Shown here piece after piece: positions 10,635-20,871 of a DNA stretch of 64,000 nucleotides. A program made the position numbers and the translations under genes. This stretch comes from Agroathelia rolfsii (Eukaryota; Basidiomycota; Agaricomycetes; Amylocorticiales; Amylocorticiaceae): NCBI GenBank assembly GCA_018343915.1, contig JABRWF010000005.1, positions 3,631,001-3,695,000 of the forward strand. The letters run 5' to 3'. The notes under the pieces are model-generated. The model saw only the letters and a list, made by a program, of their open reading frames with translations. It did not search any database and had not been told where the DNA came from. Positions within the stretch are counted from its first letter, which is position 1; each line of letters starts with the position of its first letter.

Positions 10635-13600
10635 TGAGCAGCCCTCAAGACCCCGTACAGGTTGAGGGCTGCACAATTCTACCACGTACCCCCGTTATCA
10701 TAAATTTACAGGCTTCTACTATAGAGCCGTCAAACTCCCTTGTCCTTTTATGTACTTCACCTTCTATCTCCAATGACTCCGCACCTTTCAGCGTCCTTGT
10801 AGACTCCGGCTCCTCCCACAGTTTTTTCAATCCATCCTTTATCAAATCCTTACCTACTACTTCTGTTCCTCCTGTAACGCTCCGCCTTTTTGACGGAAGC
10901 TCTGCCAATACAATCACTGAGTCCATCTACCTCCTGGTCCGCTTTCCGTCTGGCAGCCAACATCAAATCTTGTTCTACGTCACTCCGCTAAATCCATTTT
11001 GCTCTGCTGTCCTTGGTTACAATTGGCTAGCCCTGCACAATTCAACGATTGATTGGGCCAAAACCACATCTCGTTCAACCCCTAGACAGTTAAAGGTGGA
11101 AACCCAACCACCTTGTCAACCCCCTTAGCTCCGGCCAACTCTTTGTCATCATCAGCCTCTCTGCAGCCTCCATCTGCATCTGCATATCCGTCTCCGCCCG
11201 TATCTGTGTATCTGTCTCCGCCTGCATCTACGCCTCTATCTCCGTCCCAGCCCCCAGCTATTCCAATATCCCTTGTAGGGGCAGCCGCCTTCCTCCACGC
11301 CTGCCATACCAACTCCACCCCTGTATACGCTTTAGACGTCCTGCCCAGTATATCCGGTTGAGCAGCAACTGCCACCATGCCTGCCGATATGTCTTTACTC
11401 CCTACAAAATACCACGACTTTGCGGATATTTTCAGTGAAACAAAATCCGAGACACTGGCACCTTACCACCCCTACAACCTCTGTATCGACCTAGAAGAGG
11501 GCTCGTCTCCACCCCTAGGACCCATATACTCCCTCTCTTCACCAGAACTTAAAGCCCTCCATACCTTCATAGACAAGAACCTCCGCTCAGGATTTATCCA
11601 CCCCTTGACCTCCGCCCATGGCGCTCTCGTTCTGTTTGTAAAGAAAAAAGATGGTTCCCTCTGCCTGTGCATTGACTTTTGGGGACTGAACCGTATCTCG
11701 AAGAAGGATAGGTACCCGCTTCCGCTAATCTCCGACCTGTTGGACGCACCTTGGAAGGCTTGCCTTTACACCAAAATTGACCTATGCCACGCATACCACC
11801 TCGTCTGCATTGCGGAAGGTGACGAGTGGAAAACAGCCTTCCAAACCCGCTACGGCTTATTTAAATGGAGGGTCATGCCATTTGGACTCACAAATGCCCC
11901 AGCCGCCTTCCAGCGTTTTATGAATGACATCTTCTCCAACCTCCTTGACATCTGCGTGGTGGTATACCTGGACGACATCCTTATATATTCTGATGAACCA
12001 AGTCAGCATACTGCGCAAGTCCACAAGGTTCTCTAGAGACTCCGCAAGCACGGTCTATACGGCTGCGCTAATAAGTACCTGTTTGGCGTTGACACTGTAG
12101 AGTACCTGGGGTACATTCTATCTCTGGATGGCCTAACAATGGATAAATTCAAAATCCAGGCAATTCAGGACTGGCCTAAACCATGCAAGGTAAAAGATAT
12201 TCAGTCCTTCCTGGGCTTTGCAAACTTCTACCGGCGGTTCATTCACAATTACTCCAAGATCGTCATCCCACTAACCTGCCTGACCCAAAAAGATACTCCG
12301 TGGAACTTCGACAACAAATGCCACTCCGCATTCACCAAGCTAAAGGAGGCATTTGTCTCCACTCCGATCCTCACGCACTGGGCCCCGGATCAACAGCTCA
12401 TGGTGGAAACAGACGCCTCTGACTATGCCATTGCCGGAATCCTCTCTATCACTTGCCCTAACGGTGAAATCCGCCTAATCGCATTCTACTCCCGCTTCTT
12501 ATCAACCGTGGAACTCAACTACGACATGCATGATAAGGAACTCCTGGCGATTTTTGAAGCATTCCGGATGTGGAGGCACTACCTTGAAGGCGCCTCCCTT
12601 CCAATTGACGTGGTTACAGATCACAAAAACCTAGTCTACTTTCCCACCACTAAGCTGCTGACTTGTCGCCAGGCCCGCTGGTCAGAATTCCTCTCTGCCT
12701 TCCATCTTATCATTTGATTCTGCCCAGGACGCTTAGAAGAGAAACCCGACTCCCTTACTAGACAATGGGATGTCTACCCAAAAAGGGGGGACAATGGCTA
12801 TGCCAGTATCAACCCCTACAACCTCTGACCCGTCTTCACCTCCAAGTAGATCTCCGCATCCCTCCAAGCCACTGCACTAAAGGAGCCTGCACTTCGAGCC
12901 TCCAAACTTCTTAACCTAGAGAGCATCCATAACAATATCCAAGCTGCGCTCCCTTAGGACCCAGTTGCACTCCAGCACCAGTCTATAACTTCACCGGATG
13001 CATGTTGGACAAAGTCCAAGGAGCTTCTGTTTTACAATGGTTGTATCTATGTCCCCGACACCAACGACCTCTGGCTCCGCGTCCTTTGACTCAAGCACGA
13101 CCACCCTACAGTAGGCCACTTTGGGCAGAACAAGACCTTCCAGCTAGTTTGGCGTGAGTACACCTGGCCAGGGCTCCGCAAATTTGTCAAGGAGTACTAC
13201 AACACCTGCGTTACATACAAACATGGGAAGGTAGTCCAATACAAACCCTATGGCCTACTCCACCAGCTCCTGATTCTAGAACAACCATGGAGCTCTATTT
13301 CCATAGACTTCATTGAGCAGCTGCCACCCTCCGCGGGCTACACCGCTATCCTTGTTGTAGTCGACTGCCTCTCTAAGCAAGGAATCTTCATTCCAACCCA
13401 TGATACCATTACTTCCCAGGACCTCACCCGACTCTTTGTCACACACGTATTCTTGAAGCACAGAGTTCCAACACATGTTACCTCCAACTGTGGATCAGAA
13501 TTTGTCTCCCACTTCTTCCGCTCCCTGGGGACCCTCCTGGATATGAAGCTCCACTTTACGTCAGGCTACCACCCCAAGGGCAATGGACAGACAGAACAAG

Positions 13601-14385
13601 TCAACCAGACACTAGAACAGTATCTCCGCATGTACTGTAACTATCAACAGGATAACTAGTCCAAGCTGCTTCTAATGGCGGAATTTGCATATAACAATGC
13701 CCCAAGCAAGTTCACCGGGGTATCTCCGTTCTTTGCCAACAAAGACTACAACCCTTCCACTATCTCCGTTCACCCGGAACGAGACATCACCTCCATCCGC
13801 GCTCTTGAGTTTGCAGTCGACCTAGATAGCCTCCACCAGGAGCTCCGCACCCAGCTCTCCGCCGCTCAGCGCTGATACCAGGCTCTAGCAGACAAGAAAC
13901 GCCTCCCGGCCCCCGACTTCAAAGTTGGCCAGCAAGTATTTGTCCACGCAAAGTTTTTCCGCACCACTTGTCCGTCCAAGAAGCTTTCCGACAAGTACCT
14001 AGGGCCCTACGAGATTATAGCACAAGCTGGGTTATCCTCCTTTACTCTCTGCCTCCCCGATTCCATGCGCTTGGTGCACCCAGTCTTTCACGTTTCCCAG
14101 CTTGAGCCTGCTCCACCAAACACCATCCCAAATTGCACACAATCTTCGCCACCTCCAGTGGAAGTTGACGGAGAGGTGGAGTACGAGATCTCCAAAATCC
14201 TGGACTCCAAGATCGACAAGTGCCGCCATTGCAAGTTGATGTACCAAGTGTAATGGGCGGGTTATGAAGGAACTCCGGACAAAGAAGACTGGCTACCTGC
14301 AACTGAACTCACATATGCACAGGAGCTTGTCTCCAACTTCCACTTTCAATACCCCGTCAAGCCGGGCCCCCTGGACAAGATCTAA
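10635..14385 (+). pseudogene. Pol pseudogene of element 1 (PR-RT-RNaseH-IN-chromodomain)
   Basis: The protease frame (LVDSGSSHSFF, FYVTPLNPFCSAVLGYNWL) runs to about 11065, where a one-base loss shifts the frame. The rest stays in one frame to TAA 14383. RT keeps MPFGLTNAPAAF and VVYLDDILIYS (about 11870-12000). RNase H follows (ETDASDYAIAG, near 12410). Integrase has the zinc-finger region near 13095-13235 and core SIDFIEQLP. A chromodomain follows (VEYEISKILD...WAGYEGTPDKEDW, 14175-14300). Eleven in-frame stops are present: 11083, 11359, 12034, 12715, 12826, 12847, 12955, 13087, 13657, 13873 and 14251. The integrase is also damaged: VTSNCGSEF replaces the SDRG motif and CVTY replaces a CxxC. 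This is a chromovirus, now non-functional. Confidence 0.92.
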
Positions 14386-14564
14386 TTCCCCTCTCTGCTC
14401 CTTCTGGCTCCGCACTTTTACACCCTTTTTCTGATTTCCATTTCTTTTACTTTTATTCATTCCTACTTTCCATATTCTTTTACTTTTTTTCATTCCAACT
14501 TTCAAAAAAGAAAAATAAAATAAAACAAAAAGAAAAAAATTATTATCAACTACTGTACATATAA

Positions 14565-15155
14565 TTAATCTTTCCCATCCTCCAACTCCTCTGTTAGGTC
14601 CTCCGCCGCTTCGCCCTCAGTTGTGTCAATCTCTGCTGCCGCTTCGTTGTCGTCTACTGCTGCACCCACTTTATCCCTTTTCTCTACTGCGGGTGTGGCC
14701 GCGTGACCCCCCCTCCACTCCTCTGCGTCGACCAACCTCTCTAGCAACTGCACCAACAGCCTGGAGCAGTTCTCCAGAACCCTCCAGCTGGCTACGGCCT
14801 CCCTCAACAAGGCCTGCTGGACGGAGATAAGCTCCGCCAATCCCGGGACCTCTGCCCGCCTGCACGTCTGCTAGCGACTACTCCCCTCCGCATACGCGCG
14901 CTGCTGACGCTCCTCCTACTCGCGCATCTCCCTCTCCTTATACTCAAGCCGCTCGTGCTCCTCCTGCTGGTGCTGCTTGTGTGCTCCCTGCTTGCGTCTC
15001 TCCCTCTCTTCGTGCTCCTTCCGCTCCATCTCCTTGCGCTCCTTCCTCTTGCGCTCCTCACATTTGCGCTGTTCTTTCCGCTGCCTTGCAGCTGCTAGTT
15101 GAGCCTCTAGGACCGCGATATCAGCATCAAGCTCATGAGGGGAAGACATTGGCAA
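14565..15155 (-). pseudogene. Antisense coiled-coil ORF inside element 1
   Basis: On the minus strand, between the chromodomain and the 3' LTR, one frame of 197 codons runs from ATG 15155 to a stop at 14565. It is broken only by two TAG codons about 80 and 93 codons in. The N-terminal half (HELDADIAVLEAQLAAARQR, then a long E/K/R-rich run) predicts a strong helix or coiled coil. The C-terminal half (SVQQALLREAVASWRVLEN, LLVQLLERLVDAEEW) has heptad-like leucines and ends in an acidic tail. Both TAGs are one transition from CAG, the same decay seen in pol, which suggests an ancestral real gene. Upstream (15156-15319) is a GGT-rich tract that would be its 5' leader. No known family was recognised. 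Confidence 0.6.
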
Positions 15156-15306
15156 GCAAAGCTAGTAGGTGGTGGTAGTGGTGGTGGTGTGGTAACAAGA
15201 GTTGGTTGTTGATGACCCTGCGCATACGCGCAAATATAGACCCACACAAACTATTTTCGTACTCCGACACTAATACAGCCACTAGTCCTTTGAGGGCTCA
15301 GGACCT

Positions 15307-15319
15307 AAAAGGGAGACAC
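15307..15319 (+). promoter_or_regulatory. Polypurine tract of element 1
   Basis: AAAAGGGAGACAC directly precedes the 3' LTR start at 15320 and is the expected plus-strand primer site. Confidence 0.6.
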
Positions 15320-15420
15320 TGTCACGACCCCCTCCGCGCACAAGTGGCTCCTACTCCAACATTTCTGATATGTCCCCACTTACCCTTGCCCACTACCATT
15401 CAACAACCAAAGACACCTCT
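15320..15420 (+). repeat. 3' LTR of element 1, fragment 1
   Basis: Matches 8718-8818 with 14 differences by eye, all C/T or G/A. It is interrupted at 15420 by element 2; the last five bases CCTCT are the target duplication repeated at 21755-21759. Confidence 0.9.
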
Positions 15421-16303
15421 TGTCACAGGTCTATAACTGAAGGGCAAACTATGACTATAAATACTATGAATATTGTAAAGAATTACTATGAAAAGACTGT
15501 AGATAAAGCTTAAGGAAAAAACAGTAGGTTACCTAGCCTAATCCAAGGCTAGGAATGACGCTCTTAGGGTTTCCAACCCTAATGTTGATTATAAGGGAGT
15601 CTACTATGACTTTGACAACTATAATGCTATAACTATGACTTAGGACAAGGAAAGCAATACAGTGGGAACTTAGGGGCTTAGAGGAAGCTTAGGACAGTAA
15701 ATAACAATGATGGTATTGACGAAAGAGGTCTGTGAGATGGGGAACATCTCTTAGACCTTAAAGGTTTAAATACATGGCTGTACACTATTGTTCTCTACTT
15801 TGGTACGCTCTACTGACTTCTAACCTTTACTAAATAATCCAATATAATCCCTAAGTTCCTCCTTGATTGTTCCAGTGATTATCAGCATGTGTTGTAGTTC
15901 CTGTGTACCTGTGATAGTGCCTGAAGATAGGAAAATGTAAAGTTACGCTCTTTTGTGTGACGTGACCGTGACATGTCACAACCAGCGCGGCAGTGATAGT
16001 AAGGGAGCGGAAGTAACAATAGGCTTATTTCTGAGCCTTAGCTCAGAACTAAGCTATAGCTAAGTAGTGAACTATGATCCACTATAATATACTGTGACTT
16101 AGAAATAATATACTATGACTTATACTTTACTATGGCATCTATAGCTTGATTTATAGCTTGATAAAATAAAACTTAAACACCTAAGTAATTCCATAGCTAT
16201 CCTGAATAAACCTAGGTATATACTTGGTAAACCTGGATATATGCTTGGTAAACTTGAATAAATGCTATTGAAGCTATGATATGGCATAACCAGGGTTGTG
16301 ACA
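15421..16303 (-). repeat. 3' LTR of element 2 (883 bp)
   Basis: Left copy on the + strand, downstream in element sense. It ends at GTGACA 16303, next to the polypurine tract of the minus-strand element. Confidence 0.95.
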
Positions 16304-16315
16304 TCATCCCCCTTT
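16304..16315 (-). promoter_or_regulatory. Polypurine tract of element 2
   Basis: Read on the minus strand, AAAGGGGGATGA lies immediately before the 3' LTR. The same AAAGGGGGATGA recurs inside pol near 17894-17905, a possible second tract. Confidence 0.65.
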
Positions 16316-16326
16316 AAGGCTAGAGA

Positions 16327-19300
16327 CTACCTAGTTCTCTGAGCCTTCTTAACTAATGCAGGACCAGCTGCCTGGGGATATTTTCTGTGAAATTGTTTAA
16401 CTAGCTCTGGAGCATCTGAGAGGTTTATAGCTGGTTGCCATGCATCTTCTCCAAGGGCATAACCTTTAAACTTGACATGGTACCATAATTTATTCCTGAT
16501 ATACTTGGAGTTATCAATAAATTCAACCTCCCATTGAACATCTTCAGGTTCAACTATGACTGGTTCTGGACGCTCAAAAACTTGGCCAGAGATTGTACTT
16601 TCTTTGTAGGGTGCCAAGCGATCCATATTAATAACTGGGTGGATTTTCATGGTGTGGGGAAGGTCTAGCTTGAATGCCATGTCAGAAACTTTTTCTATGA
16701 CTTTGAATGGTCCTAACCACTTGAAATCAAGCTTTTGTGAAGGTCTATCTGTGGTAATATTTTCATGGGAAAGGAGGACAAGGTCCCCTTCTTGAATTTC
16801 AGGTGTACTGTGAACTTTGACATCATAATAACGCTTATATCTTTCATTAGCTAATTGTAGGAGTGACTTAATTTCTTCCTGGTTTCTGTGAATATCTTTA
16901 GCATATTCCTCAGAGTTTCCTTTGGCTTGAGATGAATTAGCAACTGTGGTCATGGTGGGATTGTATCCTAGATTGGCATAAAATGGTGACATTCCAATTG
17001 CATCATGAGGAGTATTATTATAAATAAATTCTGTGATAGGTAGAAGGTCTACCCAATTATCCTGTCTATGAGTGGTAAAAATTCTAAGCAGTTGTTCTAT
17101 GACTTGATTCACATGCTCTGTTTGTCCATCTGTCTGTGGGTGATATGCTGTAGAAAACTTTGGCTTGATTCCTAGTCTGGAGTAAAGATTTCTCATGAAC
17201 ATTGCATTGAACTGTGGTCCTCTGTCTGATACTGTGGTAAGGGGCAATCCATGGAGTTTCCAAATATTTCTCATGAATAGATCTGCAATTTCTATGGCTG
17301 TAACTTCATCTATGGTTGGCATAAAATGTGCCATCTTGGTAAAGCGATCCACTACTACTAAAATTGCATTATAATCTTGACACTGTGGTAATCCTGTAAT
17401 TAAATCATATGTAATATCTTGCCAGGGGCCTTGAGGTGTAGGAAGCGGCTGTAAGGGTCCTTTTGCTCTGTTGGTCTTGGTCTTGGATCTTTGGCATAAG
17501 TCACATGCTTCAATGTATGTATTAATGAATGATTTCATGGAGGGCCAGTAATAGTCTCTTGATATAATTTCTAAAGTCTTGGCTTGACCTGGATGTCTAG
17601 CTATAAGTGCATCATGGCGTGATTCTACTATGGTTCTCTTGATTTCCTGGTTGCTTGGTACATAGATTAATCCTCTGAATAATAATGTTTCTCCTTGAAT
17701 ATCATAGTTTTCTATGGCTTTTTTCATATGATGGTCTAGATTTTTTCTTGACTTGGCAAGTGCTATGATTTTCTTCAATTCTTCGTCCTTATTCTGTAGT
17801 TCTGTGATTCTTTGAATTATCTCATGATCTGGGAGCGTTTCTATAGCTTGAACCTTGAAAAAATGATGTGGTTGCAAGACACTTTGCAGAGCATCATCCC
17901 CCTTTAAGGGTTTATCTCCAGGGAGGCGGGATAATGCATCAGGCTTGACCATTGATTTTCCTGGCTTATGAACTATGACAAATTTAAACCTGGATAATTC
18001 TAATGACCATCTTGCTTCTCTGCAAGTTAATATCTTTGTTTTAAGGAAATATTCAAGATTCTTATGGTCACTATAAATTTCTATGATCTGTGGGGCGCTT
18101 TCTAAATAAACACGCCATTCTCTTAAAGCCCTAACAATAGCTAAAAGTTCTTTATCATAAATCTCATAATTTCTTTCCTCTGGTGAAAGCGTCTTGGAAT
18201 AATAGGCAACAGGGTGTAGAAGTCCATCTAACCCTTTCTGTGATAAAACAGCACCTGTAGCATAATCTGAGGCATCAGTCTCAAGGATATATTGTCTATA
18301 GGGGTTAGGGTAAATAAGGACTGGTGCTGTGGACATAGCTTTCTTGAGTTCTATAAATGCATTTTCCTGGCTAACCCCCCAATCCCATGGAGTGTCTTTC
18401 TTAACTAAATCAATCATAGGGCGTGCAATCTTAGAGTAGTCTTTGATAAACCTTCTGTAAAAATTGCAGAAGCCTAGGAAGCTTTGAATATCTTTGACAT
18501 TTCTTGGTTGTTTCCAGTCCTGGACAGCCTTGACTTTATTCTGTTCTGTGGATACTCCATAGCGTGATATAATCATTCCTAGATACTCTATCTCTGTGAC
18601 TGTGAATGAACATTTCTCTGCATTGCAGCATAATTTATACTCTTTGAGGCGCTGTAAAACTCTCATAACTGTGGCTTCATGATCTTCCTGTGATCCATGG
18701 GTATAAATAAGAATATCATCCAGATAAACCACTAAATCCTGGTCTAGCATATCCCTGAAAATATCATTCATGAAATGCTGAAATGCAGCAGGGGCATTGG
18801 TAAGGCCAAATGGCATGACAGTATACTCAAATAGCCCATACTTTGTCCTGAAGGCTGTTTTCCATTCATGACCCTCTTTGATTCTGACAAGATTGTAACC
18901 ATTCTTGAGATCTAGCTTGGTGAACCACTTGGCTCCTTGGAATTTATCTATGAGTTCACTAGTGAGGGGTAGTGGGTAGACATTTTTCTTGGTAACATCA
19001 TTAAGGCGTCTATAATCCACACACATGCGCAATTTTCCATTTTTCTTTGGTACAAACATGCATGGTGCACCTATGGAGCTCTTGGAGTGTCTAATGAAGC
19101 CTTTGGCCAACATATCATCAATATACTTTTTCATTTCTTTTTCTTCTTCATGGGTTAATGCATAAATTGGTCCTAGCTTTGGCTTGGCACCTTCTTCAAG
19201 GTCTATGGTTAAATCATACTCTCTATGGGGTGGTAACTTATCTGCTTCTTTTTCATCGAATACAGACAAATATCTATGGTATTTCTGAGGGACTATGGAT

Positions 19301-19437
19301 GATAGAGGGGGCTCTGTGACTGTGGAGGGGTTAAGGTCTATAGCATGGGCATAATTTACACTTGGCAGCGTGACTATTTGGTTTTTCCAATCTATGGATG
19401 GGTTTTCATTTTCTAACCAAGTCATTCCAAGAATCAC
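16327..19437 (-). CDS. Gypsy Pol polyprotein: RT, RNase H, integrase, chromodomain (element 2)
   Basis: An uninterrupted 1036-codon frame. It opens within the end of the protease (VILGMTWLENENPSIDW). Reverse transcriptase follows, with FTKLDLKNGYNLVRI, MPFGLTNAPAAF and the catalytic VVYLDDILIYT near residue 240. RNase H starts at LETDASDYATGAVLS (about 390). Integrase has the HHCC region (RHDALIARHPG...CDLCQ), DDE residues in TYDLITGLP and VSDRGPQF, and the YHPQTDGQTEHVNQ helix. A C-terminal chromodomain (WEVEFIDNSKYIRNKLWYHV, then FKGYALGEDAW) is expected to target integration to modified chromatin. All catalytic residues seen are intact. Upstream, a TAG at 19480-19482 separates it from the protease active site, so a full Gag-Pol cannot be made from this copy. 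Confidence 0.93.
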   Translation of the reverse strand: MILGMTWLENENPSIDWKNQIVTLPSVNYAHAIDLNPSTVTEPPLSSIVPQKYHRYLSVFDEKEADKLPPHREYDLTIDLEEGAKPKLGPIYALTHEEEKEMKKYIDDMLAKGFIRHSKSSIGAPCMFVPKKNGKLRMCVDYRRLNDVTKKNVYPLPLTSELIDKFQGAKWFTKLDLKNGYNLVRIKEGHEWKTAFRTKYGLFEYTVMPFGLTNAPAAFQHFMNDIFRDMLDQDLVVYLDDILIYTHGSQEDHEATVMRVLQRLKEYKLCCNAEKCSFTVTEIEYLGMIISRYGVSTEQNKVKAVQDWKQPRNVKDIQSFLGFCNFYRRFIKDYSKIARPMIDLVKKDTPWDWGVSQENAFIELKKAMSTAPVLIYPNPYRQYILETDASDYATGAVLSQKGLDGLLHPVAYYSKTLSPEERNYEIYDKELLAIVRALREWRVYLESAPQIIEIYSDHKNLEYFLKTKILTCREARWSLELSRFKFVIVHKPGKSMVKPDALSRLPGDKPLKGDDALQSVLQPHHFFKVQAIETLPDHEIIQRITELQNKDEELKKIIALAKSRKNLDHHMKKAIENYDIQGETLLFRGLIYVPSNQEIKRTIVESRHDALIARHPGQAKTLEIISRDYYWPSMKSFINTYIEACDLCQRSKTKTNRAKGPLQPLPTPQGPWQDITYDLITGLPQCQDYNAILVVVDRFTKMAHFMPTIDEVTAIEIADLFMRNIWKLHGLPLTTVSDRGPQFNAMFMRNLYSRLGIKPKFSTAYHPQTDGQTEHVNQVIEQLLRIFTTHRQDNWVDLLPITEFIYNNTPHDAIGMSPFYANLGYNPTMTTVANSSQAKGNSEEYAKDIHRNQEEIKSLLQLANERYKRYYDVKVHSTPEIQEGDLVLLSHENITTDRPSQKLDFKWLGPFKVIEKVSDMAFKLDLPHTMKIHPVINMDRLAPYKESTISGQVFERPEPVIVEPEDVQWEVEFIDNSKYIRNKLWYHVKFKGYALGEDAWQPAINLSDAPELVKQFHRKYPQAAGPALVKKAQRTR

Positions 19438-19785
19438 ATCATGGTTTCCAATATTAGTGATTTCAAAGACATATGGTCGCTATAGAGTGCCTATGATAAG
19501 AGTTCCATGAAGTTCATGAGTCAATTTTCCTGATTCTATGGATCTTCCATCAACAACATAAATTTCTCCTGGATTTTCTTTTTGAACTGTGGGTAACCAG
19601 TACTGGTCTATGAGTCTTGGGTGAATGAAGCAGCTTGTAGCTCCACTATCTATCATTGCATTGACTGTGATTGTTCTGCCATCAACTCTAACTCCTATGG
19701 GAATTTTCATGGTAGGAGCGTAATTCTGTCTATAGGCAACAGTAGAGTTTATAGACTGGTGTGCACTATAGGTAGATATAGGCAC
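19438..19785 (-). pseudogene. Protease region of element 2 with premature stop
   Basis: Same frame as the long Pol ORF. It carries the aspartic protease motif AMIDSGATSCFIHP and ends at TAG 19480-19482, after which the frame continues RPYVFEITNIGNHDVILG into Pol. TAG is one C-to-T step from CAG. The 5' limit given is the first ATG in the frame; the true Pol frame probably opens further upstream. Confidence 0.8.
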
Positions 19786-20249
19786 ACCACTTGAAAATGC
19801 GCTCTGTGGGTACTATGACTATGAAAAGATGATTTTTTATAAGGCAAAGCTGTGGGGATTACATGAGACAAGTAATTGTTGTTTGGGTATTGATTAGTGA
19901 GCACTGTAGCTTGGTTAAATTGTGGAAAATCCCTGACTATATACACTGACTTCTGTGGACAAAGAAATGCTTTGTGACCTGGTTGTTTACATTGAAAGCA
20001 CAGGTAATTTTGGAGGCAAAAATTGCGATCCACTTGAGACAACTGTGTGCTATTCTTATGATAGAAGGCTTGATATATTCTTGGGTGTAATAACTGGTGA
20101 CTTGGTGGTTTCTTGGCTGTCATTTTGCGATATCTGTCATGTCTATAAGTTTTACAACAAGCATCTGTGACTTTGGCTTTCTGTGGACTATGAATATTCT
20201 GTGAGCTATTTAAGAGGTGGATGGGAAGCGTTTTATGGCTATAATTCAT
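19749..20249 (-). pseudogene. Gag remnant with zinc knuckle (element 2)
   Basis: A 166-codon frame with a CCHC knuckle CFQCKQPGHKAFLC, expected to bind RNA as the nucleocapsid part of Gag. It overlaps the protease frame by 37 bp at a -1 offset. Between it and the 5' LTR only about 620 bp remain, and no capsid-like Gag sequence was recognised there, so the N-terminal Gag is likely deleted or decayed. Confidence 0.6.
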
Positions 20250-20856
20250 GGAAATACTTTGGGAGAATCATTAAAGCTCATGGGCGCACCAAGGGGTGTG
20301 GAAAGGCTGCTAGAGACAATTTCTTAGACTGGTGAAAAATAGTGGTGAACTGTGATAATGATAACCCTGATTTTAGAGATAATAAAATATAGTAGAACAA
20401 TGCAAGCCTAAATAAACAAAATTTAACGGTCCAAAATTCCGACTATGGCTCGGAAAATAATGCCAGTAGTTTCTATGGTCTTCTGTGAGCGCTTGGGGCT
20501 GAGGAAATTTACTAATCCAATGAAAATTGATTGGGAGAGGGGTTAGACTATAGATAGTCAATTTCTGATGCTATAGGTGTGACAGGGGCTATAAATGAGT
20601 TTACTATGGACTTGGATGATTAAGGAGCGACTGTGAGGAGTAGAAGATGTGGCAGTAATGAGTTCTGACCTAGCCTAGGCCTGAAAACTCTATGAAAAAA
20701 TGTAGGAGCAAAAGTAAGACAGATAGAAATAATAGGAAGCTAATGGTGCAATAAGAGATAATGAAAATGATAAAAACAATGGAGAAATCTATGGGACAAA
20801 GGGAACAACTTGGGGGCGCTACTATGGTGATAAGGACGTCTAAAAAGCGTCCTAAG

Positions 20857-20869
20857 ATCTCACAGACCT
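20857..20869 (-). promoter_or_regulatory. Self-primer binding site of element 2
   Basis: On the minus strand, AGGTCTGTGAGAT starts 2 nt after the 5' LTR. It is the perfect 13-nt complement of ATCTCACAGACCT within the LTR (21189 down to 21177). The same 2-nt gap and geometry occur in element 1. This fits self-priming of reverse transcription as in Tf1 rather than tRNA priming. Confidence 0.65.
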
Positions 20870-20871
20870 AA

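Noticed and set aside
14621..15178. Plus-strand and alternative minus-strand frames over the antisense ORF region
   Set aside because: They are shadows of the coiled-coil frame; their Arg/Ser-rich translations are by-products of its Glu/Lys codons.
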